In this document: positions 15,126-27,564 of the stretch, one piece after another
Position numbering within the stretch: the first letter of the stretch is position 1
How the letters are laid out: each line of letters begins with the position of its first letter
From: Protula sp. h YS-2021
Taxonomy: Eukaryota; Annelida; Polychaeta; Sabellida; Serpulidae
Direction: 5' to 3'
Length of the DNA: 64,000 nt
NCBI GenBank assembly: GCA_949752745.1
Contig: OX457032.1
Coordinates: 7,950,271 to 8,014,270 of the forward strand
Translations under genes and position numbers: made by a program
The notes under the pieces: model-generated
Seen by the model: the letters and a program-made list of their open reading frames with translations, nothing else
Told to the model about the DNA's origin: nothing
Databases searched by the model: none

Positions 15126-18100
15126 ACATTTCTGCAATTAAAGGTCGATGAACAAGGAATGTTTCTCTGTTTTGTTTAGAGGAAATATATATAATCTGTC
15201 GAAAATCAACAGGTCTACATCATTATCCAATAAGATTGTATTTTACATATCATTTCAGTAGACAAATTGTTTTGAAAAATGTTTTTTCACAAGATACCCC
15301 CTAAGATTACGGACAGTAATCTAACTTGAAAAATAATGATGAATATTCAAATATTCGTTCATATTCAATGAACATGTGTACACAAGACCTTCAGCTTTGA
15401 ATAAGTTGTAGTAAAATGTCATATAACTAAAGTTTCAAAATATTTCTCGCACACAATTTGAAAATTAGATTTATTATCAAAGATATTTGGATGCTGGCTG
15501 GCACAATTCAGCAGTGCCAAAACATTATCTTGTAGCTAACAAAGTTTTCATCCGTTTTAAATCTACTAATGCTTCCTCTAAACATTCTTTACAACCTATC
15601 ACTAATGTCATGGACAATAATTTCACAAAAAATAAATCAATATTTTTCATTTAGTTGGTGAAATTTTATGACTATTGCATTCTGGATTAATTATTTTGTA
15701 GAAACATTGAGTAAAACAACAGCTTTTACCTATGATTCATAACAAGGCAAGCTTAAGTCTAATTTAAAATATCGACAAAATGATCCAAGACCCTCAACAA
15801 TAATACCCCTTAAGACGGCGGACGTTTACATAGTGGTTATTGTTTCAGATACATTCATTCAATATGGTTTTCAGATCAAACATATCTCCATAGTGGAGCT
15901 AAACTTATGTTTATATTCCGAACTTATAAGTTCCTATGTTATTATCTTCTAAGATGAAAACATGTTCCTTTGATAATTCTTCTCAAAATACCCCCTAAGA
16001 TCATGGACAGTTGCTCCACTAAAGGATACTATAAAAACAAAAGCTTTTTCAATTTGCGACAATAACAACACAAAAGCAATCAAAATGCAACATGCTGACT
16101 CTAAATCTGACAAAATAACACCTGTAAATTATAATTATTAGTACCATATTGTTTAATCTCAATTAAGTTGGCAAACATATGATTTTCAGATCAAGATGAG
16201 CAATAGCCCTAAAAACGACGGACATTTCTGCAATTAAAGGTCGATGAACAAGGAATGTTTCTCTGTTTTGTTTAGAAGAAATATATATAATCTGTCGAAA
16301 ATCAACAGGTCTACATCATTATCCAATAAGATTGTATTTTACATATCATTTCAATAGACAAATTGTTTTGAAAAATGTTTTTTCACAAGATACCCCCTAA
16401 GATTACGGACAGTGATCTAACTTGAAAAATAATGATGAATATTCAAATATTCGTTCATATTCAATGAACATGTGTACACAAGACCTTCAGCTTTGAATAA
16501 GTTGTAGTAAAATGTCATATAACTAAAGTTTCAAAATATTTCTCGCACACAATTTGAAAATTAGATTTATTATCAAAGATATTTGGATGCTGGCTGGCAC
16601 AATTCAGCAGTGCCAAAACATTATCTTGTAGCTAACAAAGTTTTCATCCGTTTTAAATCTACTAATGCTTCCTCTAAACATTCTTTACAACCTATCCCTA
16701 ATGTCATGGACAATAATTTCACAAAAAATAAATCAATATTTTTCATTTAGTTGGTGAAATTTTATGACTATTGCATTCTGGATTAATTATTTTGTAGAAA
16801 CATTGAGTAAAACAACAGCTTTTACCTATGATTCATAACAAGGCAAGCTTAAGTCTAATTTAAAATATCGACAAAATGATCCAAGAGCCTCAACAATAAT
16901 ACCCCTTAAGACGGCGGACGTTTACATAGTGGTTATTGTTTCAGATACATTCATTCAATATGGTTTTCAGATCAAACATATCTCCATAGTGGAGCTAAAC
17001 TTATGTTTATATTCCGAACTTATAAGTTCCTATGTTATTATCTTCTAAGATGAAAACATGTTCCTTTGATAATTCTTCTCAAAATACCCCCTAAGATCAT
17101 GGACAGTTGCTCCACTAAAGGATACTATAAAAACAAAAGCTTTTTCAATTTGCGACAATAACAACACAAAAGCAATCAAAATGCAACATGCTAACTCTAA
17201 ATCTGACAAAATAACACCTGTAAATTATAATTATTAGTACCATATTGTTTAATCTCAATTAAGTTGGCAAACATATGATTTTCAGATCAAGATGAGCAAT
17301 AGCCCTTAAAACGACGGACATTTCTGCAATTAAAGGTCGATGAACAAGGAATGTTTCTCTGTTTTGTTTAGAAGAAATATATATAATCTGTCGAAAATCA
17401 ACAGGTCTACATCATTATCCAATAAGATTGTATTTTACATATCATTTCAATAGACAAATTGTTTTGAAAAATGTTTTTTCACAAGATACCCCCTAAGATT
17501 ACGGACAGTGATCTAACTTGAAAAATAATGATGAATATTCAAATATTCGTTCATATTCAATGAACATGTGTACACAAGACCTTCAGCTTTGAATAAGTTG
17601 TAGTAAAATGTCATATAACTAAAGTTTCAAAATATTTCTCGCACACAATTTGAAAATTAGATTTATTATCAAAGATATTTGGATGCTGGCTGGCACAATT
17701 CAGCAGTGCCAAAACATTATCTTGTAGCTAACAAAGTTTTCATCCGTTTTAAATCTACTAATGCTTCCTCTAAACATTCTTTACAACCTATCCCTAATGT
17801 CATGGACAATAATTTCACAAAAAATAAATCAATATTTTTCATTTAGTTGGTGAAATTTTATGACTATTGCATTCTGGATTAATTATTTTGTAGAAACATT
17901 GAGTAAAACAACAGCTTTTACCTATGATTCATAACAAGGCAAGCTTAAGTCTAATTTAAAATATCGACAAAATGATCCAAGACCCTCAACAATAATACCC
18001 CTTAAGACGGCGGACGTTTACATAGTGGTTATTGTTTCAGATACATTCATTCAATATGGTTTTCAGATCAAACATATCTCCATAGTGGAGCTAAACTTAT

Positions 18101-19509
18101 GTTTATATTCCGAACTTATAAGTTCCTATGTTATTATCTTCTAAGATGAAAACATGTTCCTTTGATAATTCTTCTCAAAATACCCCCTAAGATCATGGAC
18201 AGTTGCTCCACTAAAGGATACTATAAAAACAAAAGCTTTTTCAATTTGCGACAATAACAACACAAAAGCAATCAAAATGCAACATGCTAACTCTAAATCT
18301 GACAAAATAACACCTGTAAATTATAATTATTAGTACCATATTGTTTAATCTCAATTAAGTTGGCAAACATATGATTTTCAGATCAAGATGAGCAATAGCC
18401 CTTAAAACGACGGACATTTCTGCAATTAAAGGTCGATGAACAAGGAATGTTTCTCTGTTTTGTTTAGAAGAAATATATATAATCTGTCGAAAATCAACAG
18501 GTCTACATCATTATCCAATAAGATTGTATTTTACATATCATTTCAATAGACAAATTGTTTTGAAAAATGTTTTTTCACAAGATACCCCCTAAGATTACGG
18601 ACAGTGATCTAACTTGAAAAATAATGATGAATATTCAAATATTCGTTCATATTCAATGAACATGTGTACACAAGACCTTCAGCTTTGAATAAGTTGTAGT
18701 AAAATGTCATATAACTAAAGTTTCAAAATATTTCTCGCACACAATTTGAAAATTAGATTTATTATCAAAGATATTTGGATGCTGGCTGGCACAATTCAGC
18801 AGTGCCAAAACATTATCTTGTAGCTAACAAAGTTTTCATCCGTTTTAAATCTACTAATGCTTCCTCTAAACATTCTTTACAACCTATCCCTAATGTCATG
18901 GACAATAATTTCACAAAAAATAAATCAATATTTTTCATTTAGTTGGTGAAATTTTATGACTATTGCATTCTGGATTAATTATTTTGTAGAAACATTGAGT
19001 AAAACAACAGCTTTTACCTATGATTCATAACAAGGCAAGCTTAAGTCTAATTTAAAATATCGACAAAATGATCCAAGACCCTCAACAATAATACCCCTTA
19101 AGACGGCGGACGTTTACATAGTGGTTATTGTTTCAGATACATTCATTCAATATGGTTTTCAGATCAAACATATCTCCATAGTGGAGCTAAACTTATGTTT
19201 ATATTCCGAACTTATAAGTTCCTATGTTATTATCTTCTAAGATGAAAACATGTTCCTTTGATAATTCTTCTCAAAATACCCCCTAAGATCATGGACAGTT
19301 GCTCCACTAAAGGATACTATAAAAACAAAAGCTTTTTCAATTTGCGACAATAACAACACAAAAACAATCAAAATGCAACATGCTAACTCTAAATCTGACA
19401 AAATAACACCTGTAAATTATAATTATTAGTACCATATTGTTTAATCTCAATTAAGTTGGTAAACATATGATTTTCAGATCAAGATGAGCAATAGCCCTTA
19501 AAACGACGG
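15126..19509. repeat. Satellite sub-block of four type-B units
   Basis: Four consecutive units (starts 15126, 16222, 17318 and 18414; each 1,096 bp) share private variants. Examples are CAGCAGTGCC instead of CAGTAGTGCC, and TTCATTTAGTTGG where other units read TTCATTTTTTG or TTCATTTTTG. They are almost identical to each other. This shows local amplification of one variant unit, by unequal exchange or gene conversion. Confidence 0.88.
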
Positions 19510-20603
19510 ACATTTCTGCAATTAAAGGTCGATGAACAAGGAATGTTTCTCTGTTTTGTTTAGAAGAAATATATATAATCTGTCGAAAATCAACAGGTCT
19601 ACATCATTATCCAATAAGATTGTATTTTACATATCATTTCAGTAGACAAATTGTTTTGAAAAATGTTTTTTCACAAGATACCCCCTAAGATTACGGACAG
19701 TAATCTAACTTGAAAAATAATGATGAATATTCATATATTCGTTCATATTCAATGAACATGTGTACACAAGACCTTCAGCTTTGAATAAGTTGTAGTAAAA
19801 TGTCATATAACTAAAGTTTCAAAATATTTCTCGCACACAATTTGAAAATTAGATTTATTATCAAAGATATTTGGATGCTGGCTGGCACAATTCAGTAGTG
19901 CCAAAACATTATCTTGTAGCTAACAAAATTTTCATCCGTTCTAAATCTACTAATGCTTCCTCTAAACATTCTTTACAACCTATCCCTAATGTCATGGACA
20001 ATAATTCCACAAAAAATAAATCAATATTTTTCATTTTTGTGAAAATTTATGACTATTGCATTCTGGGTTAATTATTTTGTAGAAACATTGAATAAAACAA
20101 CAGTTTTTAGCTATGATTCATAACAAGACAAGTTTTAGTCTAATTTCAAGAATCGACAAAATGCTCCAAGACCCTCAACAATAATACCCCTTAAGACGGC
20201 GGACGTTTGCATAGCGGTTATTGTTTCAGATACATTTATTCAATATGGTTTTCAGATCAAACATACCTCCATACTGTAGCTAAACTTATGTTTAAATGCC
20301 GAGCTTACAAGTTCCTATGTTATTATCTGTCTTAGATGAAATCATGTTCCTTTGATAATTCTTCTCAAAATACCCCCTAAGATCATGGACAGTTGCTCCA
20401 CTAAAGGATACTATAAAAACAAAAGCTTTCTCAATTTGCGACAATAACAACACAAAAACAATCAAAATGCAACATGCTGACTCTAAATCTGACAAAATAA
20501 CACCTGTAAATTATAATTATTAGTACCATATTGTTTAATCTCAATTAAGTTGGCAAACATATGATTTTCAGATCAAGATGAGCAATAGCCCTTAAAACGA
20601 CGG

Positions 20604-22724
20604 ACATTTCTGCAATTAAAGGTCGATGAACAAGGAATGTTTCTCTGTTTTGTTTAGAAGAAATATATATAATCTGTCGAAAATCAACAGGTCTACATCA
20701 TTATCCAATAAGATTGTATTTTACATATCATTTCAGTAGACAAATTGTTTTGAAAAATGTTTTTTCACAAGATACCCCCTAAGATTACGGACAGTGATCT
20801 AACTTGAAAAATAATGATGAATATTCAAATATTCGTTCATATTCAATGAACATGTGTACACAAGACCTTCAGCTTTGAATAAGTTGTAGTAAAATGTTAT
20901 ATAACTAAAGTTTCAAAATATTTCTCACACACAATTTGAAAATTAGATTTATTATCAAAGATATTTGGATGCTGGCTGGCACAATTCAGTAGTGCCAAAA
21001 CGTTATCTTGTAGCTAACAAAATTTTCATCCGTTCTAAATCTACTAATGCTTCCTCTAAACATTCTTTACAACCTATCCCTAATGTCATGGACAATAATT
21101 CCACGAAAAATAAATCAATATTTTTCATTTTTGTGAAAATGTATGACTATTGCATTCTGAATTAACTATTTTGTAGAAGTATTGAGTAAAACAACAGGTT
21201 TCATCTATGATTCATAACAAGACAAGCTTTAGTCTAATTTAAAGAATCGACAAAATGCTCCAAGACCCTCAACAATAATACACCTTAAGACGGCGGACGC
21301 TTACATAGTGGTTATTGTTTCGGATACATTTATTCAATGTGGTTTTCAGATCAAACATACCTTCATACTGTAGCTAAACTTATGTTTAAATGCCGAGCTT
21401 ACGGGTTCCTATGTTATTATCTGTCTTAGATGAAAACATGTTTCTTTAATAATTCTTCTCAAAATACCCCCTAAGATCATGGACAGTTGCTCCAATTTGC
21501 GACAATAGCAACACAAAAATAATCAAAATGCAACATGCTGACTCTAAATCTGACAAAATAACACCTGTAAATTATAATTATTAGTACCATATTGTTTAAT
21601 CTCAATTAAGTTGGCAAACATATGATTTTCAGATCAAGATGAGCAATAGCCCTTAAAACGACGGACATTTCTGCAATTAAAGGTCGATGAACAAGGAATG
21701 TTTCTCTGTTTTGTTTAGAAGAAATATATAATCTGTCGAAAATCAACAGGTCTACACCATTATCCAATAAGATTGTATTTTATATATCATTTCAGTAGAC
21801 AAATTGCTTTGAAAAATGTTTTTTCACAAGATACCCCCTAAGATTACGGGCAGTAATCTAACTTGAAAAATAATGATGAATATTCAAATATTCATTCATA
21901 TTCAATGAACATGTGTACACAAGACATTCAGCTTTGAATAAGTTGTAGTAAAATGTCATATAACTAAAGTTTCAAAATATTTCTCACACACAATTTGAAA
22001 ATTAGATTTATTATCAAAGATATTTGGATGCTGGCTGGCACAATTCAGTAGTGCCAAAACATTATCTTGTAGCTAACAAAATTTTCATCCGTTCTAAATC
22101 TACTAATGCTTCCTCTAAACATTCTTTACAACCTATCCCTAATGTCATGGACAATAATTCCACGAAAAATATATCAATATTTTTCATATTTTATATGATT
22201 TTATGACTATTGCATTCTGAATTAACTATTTTGTAGAAGTATTGAGTAAAGCAACAGGTTTCATCTATGATTCATAACAAGACAAGCTTTAGTCTAATTT
22301 AAAGAATCGACAAAATGCTCCAAGACCCTCAACAATAATACCCCTTAAGACGGCGGACGCTTACATAGTGGTTATTGTTTCGGATACATTTATTCAATGT
22401 GGTTTTCAGATCAAACATACCTTCATACTGTAGCTAAACTTATGTTTAAATGCCGAGCTTACAGGTTCCTATGTTATTATCTGTCTTAGATGAAAACATG
22501 TTTCTTTAATAATTCTTCTCAAAATACCCCCTAAGATCATGGACAGTTGCTCCAATTTGCGACAATAGCAACACAAAAACAATCAAAATGCAACATGCTG
22601 ACTCTAAATCTGACAAAATAACACCTGTAAATTATAATTATTAGTACCATATTTTTTAATCTCAATTAAGTTGGCAAACATATGATTTTCAGATCAAGAT
22701 GAGCAATAGCCCTTAAAACGACTG
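20604..22724. repeat. Two shortened satellite units sharing a 33-bp deletion
   Basis: The units starting at 20604 and 21665 are 1,061 and 1,060 bp long. Both lack the same 33 bp between TTGCTCCA and ATTTGCG that is present in the unit before and the unit after. One deletion event was therefore copied into an adjacent unit. Confidence 0.85.
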
Positions 22725-23817
22725 ACATTTCTGCAATTAAAGGTCGATGAACAAGGAATGTTTCTCTGTTTTGTTTAGAAGAAATATATAATCTGTCGAA
22801 AATCAACAGGTCTACACCATTATCGAATAAGATTGTATTTTATATATCATTTCAGTAGACGAATTGCTTTGAAAAATGTTTTTTCACAAGATACCCCCTA
22901 AGATTACGGGCAGTAATCTAACTTGAAAAATAATGATGAATATTCAAATATTCATTCATATTCAATGAACATGTGTACACAAGACCTTCAGCTTTGAATA
23001 AGTTGTAGTAAAATGTCATATAACTAAAGTTTCAAAATATTTCTCACACACAATTTGAAAATTAGATTTATTATCAAAGATATTTGGATGCTGGCTGGCA
23101 CAATTCAGTAGTGCCAAAACATTATCTTGTAGCTAACAAAATTTTCATCCGTTCTAAATCTACTAATGCTTCCTCTAAACATTCTTTACAACCTATCCCT
23201 AATGTCATGGATAATAATTCCACAAAAAATAAATCAATATTTTTCATTTTTAGTGAAATTTTATGACTATTGTATTCTTGATTAATTATTTTGTAGAAAC
23301 ATTGAATAAAACAACAGTTTTTAGCTATGATTCATAACAAGACAAGCTTTAGTCTAATTTAAAGAATCGATAAAATGCTCCAAGACCCTCAACAATAATA
23401 CCCCTTAAGACGGCGGACGTTTACATAGTGGTTATTGTTTCAGATACATTTAGTCAATATGGTTTTCAGATCAAACATACCTTCATACTGTAGCTAAACT
23501 TATGTTTAAATGCCGAGCTTACAGGTTCCTATGTTATTATCTGTCTTAGATGAAAACATGTTCCTTTGATAATTCTTCTCAAAATACCCCCTAAGATCAT
23601 GGACAGCTGCTCCACTAAAGGATACTATAAATACAAAAGCTTTTTCAATTTGCGACAATAACAACACAAAAACAATCAAAATGCAACATGCTGACTCTAA
23701 ATCTGACAAAATAACACCTGTAAATTATAATTATTGGTACCATATTGTTTAATCTCAATTAAGTTGGCAAACATATGAGTTTAAGATCAAGATGAGCAAT
23801 AGCCCTTAAAACGATGG

Positions 23818-24756
23818 ACATTTCTGCAATTAAAGGTCGTTAAATAACGAATGTTTCTCTGTTTTGTTGAGAAGAAATATCTATAATCTGTCGAAATAAT
23901 TATAAGTATACAAATATTCGTTCATATTCTATGATCATGTATACACAAGATCTTCAGCTTTGAATAAGTTGTAGTAAAATATCATATCACTAAAGTTTCA
24001 AACCATTTCTCATACACAATTTGAAAATTAGATTTATTATCAAAGATATTTGTATGCTGGCTGGCACAACTCAGTAGTGCCAAATGATTATCTTGTAGCT
24101 AACAAAATTTTCATCCGTTCAAAATCTACAGATGCTTCCTCTAAACATTCTTTGCAACCTACCCCTAATGTCATGGTCAATAATTCCACAAAAAATTAAT
24201 CAATATTTTTCATATTTCATGAGATTTTATAACTATTGCTTTCTGAATTAATTATTTTGTAGAAACATTGAGTAAATCAACAGTTTTGAGCCATGATTCT
24301 TAACAAGACAAACTTAAGTTTAATTTAAAGAATCGACAAAATGCTCCAAGACCCTCAACAATAATACCCCTTAAGACGGCGGACGTTTACATGGTGGTTA
24401 TTGTTTCAGATACACTTATTCAATATGGTTTTCAGATCGAACATGCCTTCATGTTTTAAGCTAAACGTGTGTTTAAATGCCGAACTTATAAGTTCCTATG
24501 TTATTATCTGTCTTAGATGAAAACATGTTTCTTTGATAATTCGTCTCAAAATATCCCCTAAGATCATGGACAGTTGTTCCATTAAAGGATACTATAAATA
24601 CAAAAGTTTTTTCAATGTCTGACAATAACAACACAAAAACAGTCAAAATGCAACATGCTGACTCTAAATCTGACAAAACAACACCTGTAAATTATAATTA
24701 TTAGTACCATATTGTTTAATCTCCATTAAGTTGGCAAACATGATTTTCAGAACAAG
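23818..24756. repeat. Decayed terminal satellite unit
   Basis: The last unit is the most diverged. It lacks about 130 bp after TCTGTCGAAA (including the first CCCCTAAG motif), carries many private substitutions, and ends near 24,756 at unrelated DNA. Decay at the array edge fits weaker homogenisation there, so this is a true array boundary. Confidence 0.85.
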
Positions 24757-24758
24757 AA

Positions 24759-24915
24759 GAAGTGGTTCTGGATTCGGCGCGAAGCTATCCTTTTCATCAT
24801 TCCCTTAATGTTTTCGATCGGATTTAAATCCAGACTTTTAGCCGGCCCTACTTTTGCGCCTTTCGACTCGTGCTCTGAAGAATTTGTCGATTATTCTTGC
24901 GATAACCAATAGAAT
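24759..24915 (-). pseudogene. Tc1/mariner transposase C-terminal fragment
   Basis: The minus strand reads PAKSLDLNPIENIKGMMKR from 24,845 downward, followed by IASRRIQNHF. This matches the WPA-SPDLNPIEN-WG-MKR block of Tc1/mariner transposases, which contains the last acidic residue of the DDE catalytic triad. Upstream sequence (KFFRARVERR, about 24,850-24,890) fits the preceding region in another frame, so there is at least one frameshift. The N-terminal DNA-binding part and terminal inverted repeats are not seen. The hAT-type element that starts at 24,947 may have split a longer copy. It is an old inactive remnant. Confidence 0.7.
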
Positions 24916-24946
24916 TCCACTAAACTGTAAATAACTGTATCAACAG

Positions 24947-26212
24947 CAGTGTTGCAACTAGGCTCAGAATTTAGACTATCAGCTGGACGGGCTACTCAGC
25001 AAAGTTGCCTGTCCGACTGAAAAGTCACCCGTCCGAACTTACAAAAGCGGAAAATAATACTTGGCGCAAAAATGTATGGGTTACCGCAATAACACAATAT
25101 TATGGTGTCGAAAATTGTCATGCATGTGTGATGTACAATATAAATAAGAGCCATCAGTGATGGCAATACTCCTCGGCCCACGTACAGGTCTGCTTAAGGG
25201 TATATTTTGACCGGTAAATGTGTGTATAAAATTTGAGGATGATCGGCCAAGTAGTTTTTCACTTATCGTGTTTGCAAGATTTTTAACGAAAAATTCAAGA
25301 TGGCAGCCGGCAACCATATTGCATTTTCTGATCGGGCCCAAGACCAATACTAGCCAAGAATTTGACCTGGTAAATGTGTGTATAAAATCTGGTGATGATT
25401 GTCCAAGCAGTTTTTCACTTGTCGTGTTAAAAGGAAACATTCAAGATGGCGACTGGCAGCTATTTTGAAATTTCCAATCTGTCCCAAAATCAATATTAGC
25501 CAAGGTTTTGACCTGGTAAATATGTAAATAAAATTTTGTGATGATTGGCCAAGTAGTTTTTCACTTACTCTGTTTACAAGATTTTTTATGAAAAATTCAA
25601 GATGGTAGCCGGCAGCCATTTTGAATTTTCCTATGAGACCCAAAATCAATACCAGTCGAGATTTTGACCTGATAAATGTGTGTATAAAATTTAGTGATGA
25701 TCGGCCAAGTACTTTTAATGCTAACGTGCTTACAAAGTTAAAAACAAGATGCGGACATATAAGATAGCCCGATCGGGACCAAAATCAATCCCATCCTAGA
25801 TCTTTACCTGATTAGTTTCGGCACAAAATGTCTTGATGATCGAATAAGTACTTTTCAGGCTATCGTGTGTACAAAAAGTTACTGTCAAAAAACACGATGG
25901 CCGCTCGGTGGGCATTTTAAATTGTTCTATCGGGCCAAAATCAATGCCAGACCAGATATTTACCCGATTAGTTCCTGAACAAAATTTCGTGATGATGGGC
26001 TAAGTACTTTTCAAGCGATCGTGTTTAGAAGATTGGCGTAACGGATAGACAGACAGACGGGCAGATGCCACGACGATGACAATACTCCTTCGGCCAATTT
26101 TGGCCGAGGGGTAATGTGCAGTGCTCATTATTAACCGCAAAAAATACGGGCCCGAAAGTTTTGGCCTAACGGTCGGGCGGGTAACTGAAAAGTTGCTCCA
26201 AATGCAACACTG
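24947..26212. mobile_element. Non-autonomous hAT-type transposon
   Basis: The element begins CAGTGTTGCA and ends with its exact inverse TGCAACACTG, and it is flanked on both sides by ATCAACAG (24,939-24,946 and 26,213-26,220). The ends fit the hAT terminal pattern YARNG, and the 8-bp duplication fits the hAT target pattern nTnnnnAn. No transposase is encoded. A subterminal word, GACGGGCTACT, near the left end recurs inverted near the second right end at about 26,480. The interior is mostly a ~150-bp tandem array, so the element is a carrier of tandem repeats that would depend on a transposase supplied in trans. Confidence 0.8.
25170..26040. repeat. ~150-bp tandem array inside the hAT-type element
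   Basis: About six diverged copies. The phrase TTGACC(T)GGTAAATGTG recurs at 25,208, 25,363, 25,509 and 25,665, with weaker versions at 25,804 and 25,960. Each is followed by GATGATCGGCCAAGTA-like and TTCAAGATGGC-like words. Period is 139-156 bp. Open frames across it are incidental. Confidence 0.85.
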
Positions 26213-26600
26213 ATCAACAGTATTCATAAAGCGAACAGAATTTTTAAGAAATTCTGTCCGTGTGTTAGGGGCGATCCCTCCTAAGACACGGATAAAATAG
26301 CCCCTAAGTCACGGGTATAGCCCCTAAGACCGACATATCCGTATGCCTTTTGAAAAAATGTCCATGTGTTAGGGGCAACCCCCCTAAGATATAGACAAAA
26401 TAGCCCCTAAGACCGAAATTTACGCCTAACGGTCTTGCGGGGAACTTTGAAACGTTGCCCGTCCGACGGAAAAGTAGCCCGTCTCGGACGGCGGGCGGGC
26501 TCCAAATGCAACACTGATCAACAGTATTCATAAAGCGAACAGAATTTTTACGAAATCCTATCCGTGTGTTAGGGGCGATCCCTCCTAAGACATGGACAAA
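26160..26600. repeat. 304-bp-spaced duplication of the hAT right end and its flank
   Basis: CTCCAAATGCAACACTG plus the following ATCAACAGTATTCATAAAGCG occurs near 26,196 and again near 26,500, a 304-bp offset. Because the non-element flank is copied as well, this is a local duplication after insertion, not a second transposition. Confidence 0.8.
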
Positions 26601-27020
26601 ATAGCCGATAAGTCACGGGCAACGCGCGCGTTTTGAAAAATTTTGTCCAAGTGTTAGGTGCGATCCCCCCTAAGATATGGACAAAATAGCCCCTAAGTCA
26701 CGGGCATAGCCCCTAAGACCGACATGTCCGCACGCGTTTTGAAAAATTTTGTCCAAGTGTTAGGTGCGATCCCCCCTAAGATATGGACAAAATAGCCCCT
26801 AAGTCACGGGCATAGCCCCTAAGACCGACATATCCGCACGTGTTTTGAAAAAAATTGTCCTTGTGTTAGGGGCGATCCCCCCTAAGATATGGACAAAATA
26901 GCCCCTAAGTCACGGGCATAGCCCCTAAGACCGACATATCCGCACGCGTTTTGAAAATTTTTTGTCCATGTGTTAGGGGCGATCCCCCCTAAGATATGGA
27001 CAAAATAGCCCCTAAGACCG
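26255..27020. repeat. 106-bp tandem array built of CCCCTAAG...GGACA words
   Basis: GTGTTAGG(G/T)GCGATCCC recurs at 26,262, 26,366, 26,566, 26,651, 26,757, 26,863 and 26,970; the later spacing is 106-107 bp. Each unit carries CCCCCCTAAGATATGGACA, CCCCTAAGTCACGGGCA and CCCCTAAGACCGACAT. TCCGTGTGTTAGG faces CCTAAGACACGGA across a short spacer, forming an imperfect palindrome. The CCCCTAAG...CGGACA word is the one that recurs in the 1,095-bp satellite 1.5 kb to the left. Confidence 0.88.
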
Positions 27021-27195
27021 AGATTTACGTCCGTCCGTCCGTCCGTCTGTCTGTCCGTGCCCACAATGATTATGTTATGTGGTGGATTTTCGGTACATCC
27101 GTCACTTATGTGGTTTTTGCTCCTTATGTGGTGGTTCTTATGAGGTAGCCACATAAGCACCCATTGAGCACAAAACATACCACATAAGGGAGTCC
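27020..27195. repeat. (GTCC/GTCT)n tract and inverted CCACATAAG words
   Basis: A GTCCGTCCGTCTGTCTGTCC-like tract at about 27,029-27,057 is followed by several CTTATGTGG and CCACATAAG words. Among these are CCTTATGTGGT (about 27,120) and ACCACATAAGG (about 27,180), which face each other. The same two ingredients reappear on the far side of the minisatellite at 30,825-30,940. Confidence 0.7.
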
Positions 27196-27564
27196 GTCAA
27201 AGTCCGTAGATCAACTGTCCTGTAACACCATCTGTTGGTAAATAATGCAACTATAAAGCTAATTTCTAAAGCAAATAAGGAGAGCAGCATTTGTTTAAAT
27301 CCCGCTGTGGGGTGGGGAGAATCTTAAGAATACACCCACTGCGGACAATGTTTGCATTTTTGGGGATTTTTTGAAGAATATACTTCGAAGTGCGTTTCCT
27401 CCTACAGTTTTTATCCGATTTCATTTATTTTTGGTATCTAGTATGAGGCAGCCCTAGATGGGTCGGGCATACGGCTTGTGTTTTTTTACTCGATCTTGAA
27501 TTTTTGAATCTTATCCTGCAGTTTTATCCCTCTATTTAACTTGTGTTAATGTGTGGTTATTATT
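27196..27564. other. Spacer without recognised features
   Basis: No open frame with a recognisable family and no RNA gene were seen. A phrase near 27,398 (CCTCCTACAGTTTTTATCCGA) resembles words in the ~150-bp arrays at 35 and 42 kb, so this is probably degraded repeat DNA. Confidence 0.5.

Larger units (their letters stand above)
1..24756. repeat. Satellite array, unit about 1,095 bp, about 22 units
   Basis: Head-to-tail tandem repeat. Taking the recurring ACATTTCTGCAATTAAAGG as phase, units start at 1, 1095, 2190, 3285, 4380, 5475, 6570, 7665, 8760, 9855, 10950, 12045, 14032, 15126, 16222, 17318, 18414, 19510, 20604, 21665, 22725 and 23818. Units 1-11 are 1,094-1,095 bp and differ by only a few substitutions. 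Divergence rises to the right, and the last unit is decayed. The array already fills base 1, so it extends left of the window. The unit is AT-rich with long A and T runs. The 60-67 codon open frames that recur in each unit are copies of one sequence and show no protein family signature, so they are not called as genes. A centromeric or heterochromatic role is possible but not shown. Confidence 0.97.

Noticed and set aside
363..24676. Repeated 60-67 codon open frames on both strands of the satellite
   Set aside because: They recur only because the DNA repeats, overlap on opposite strands, change frame with small indels and match no known family.
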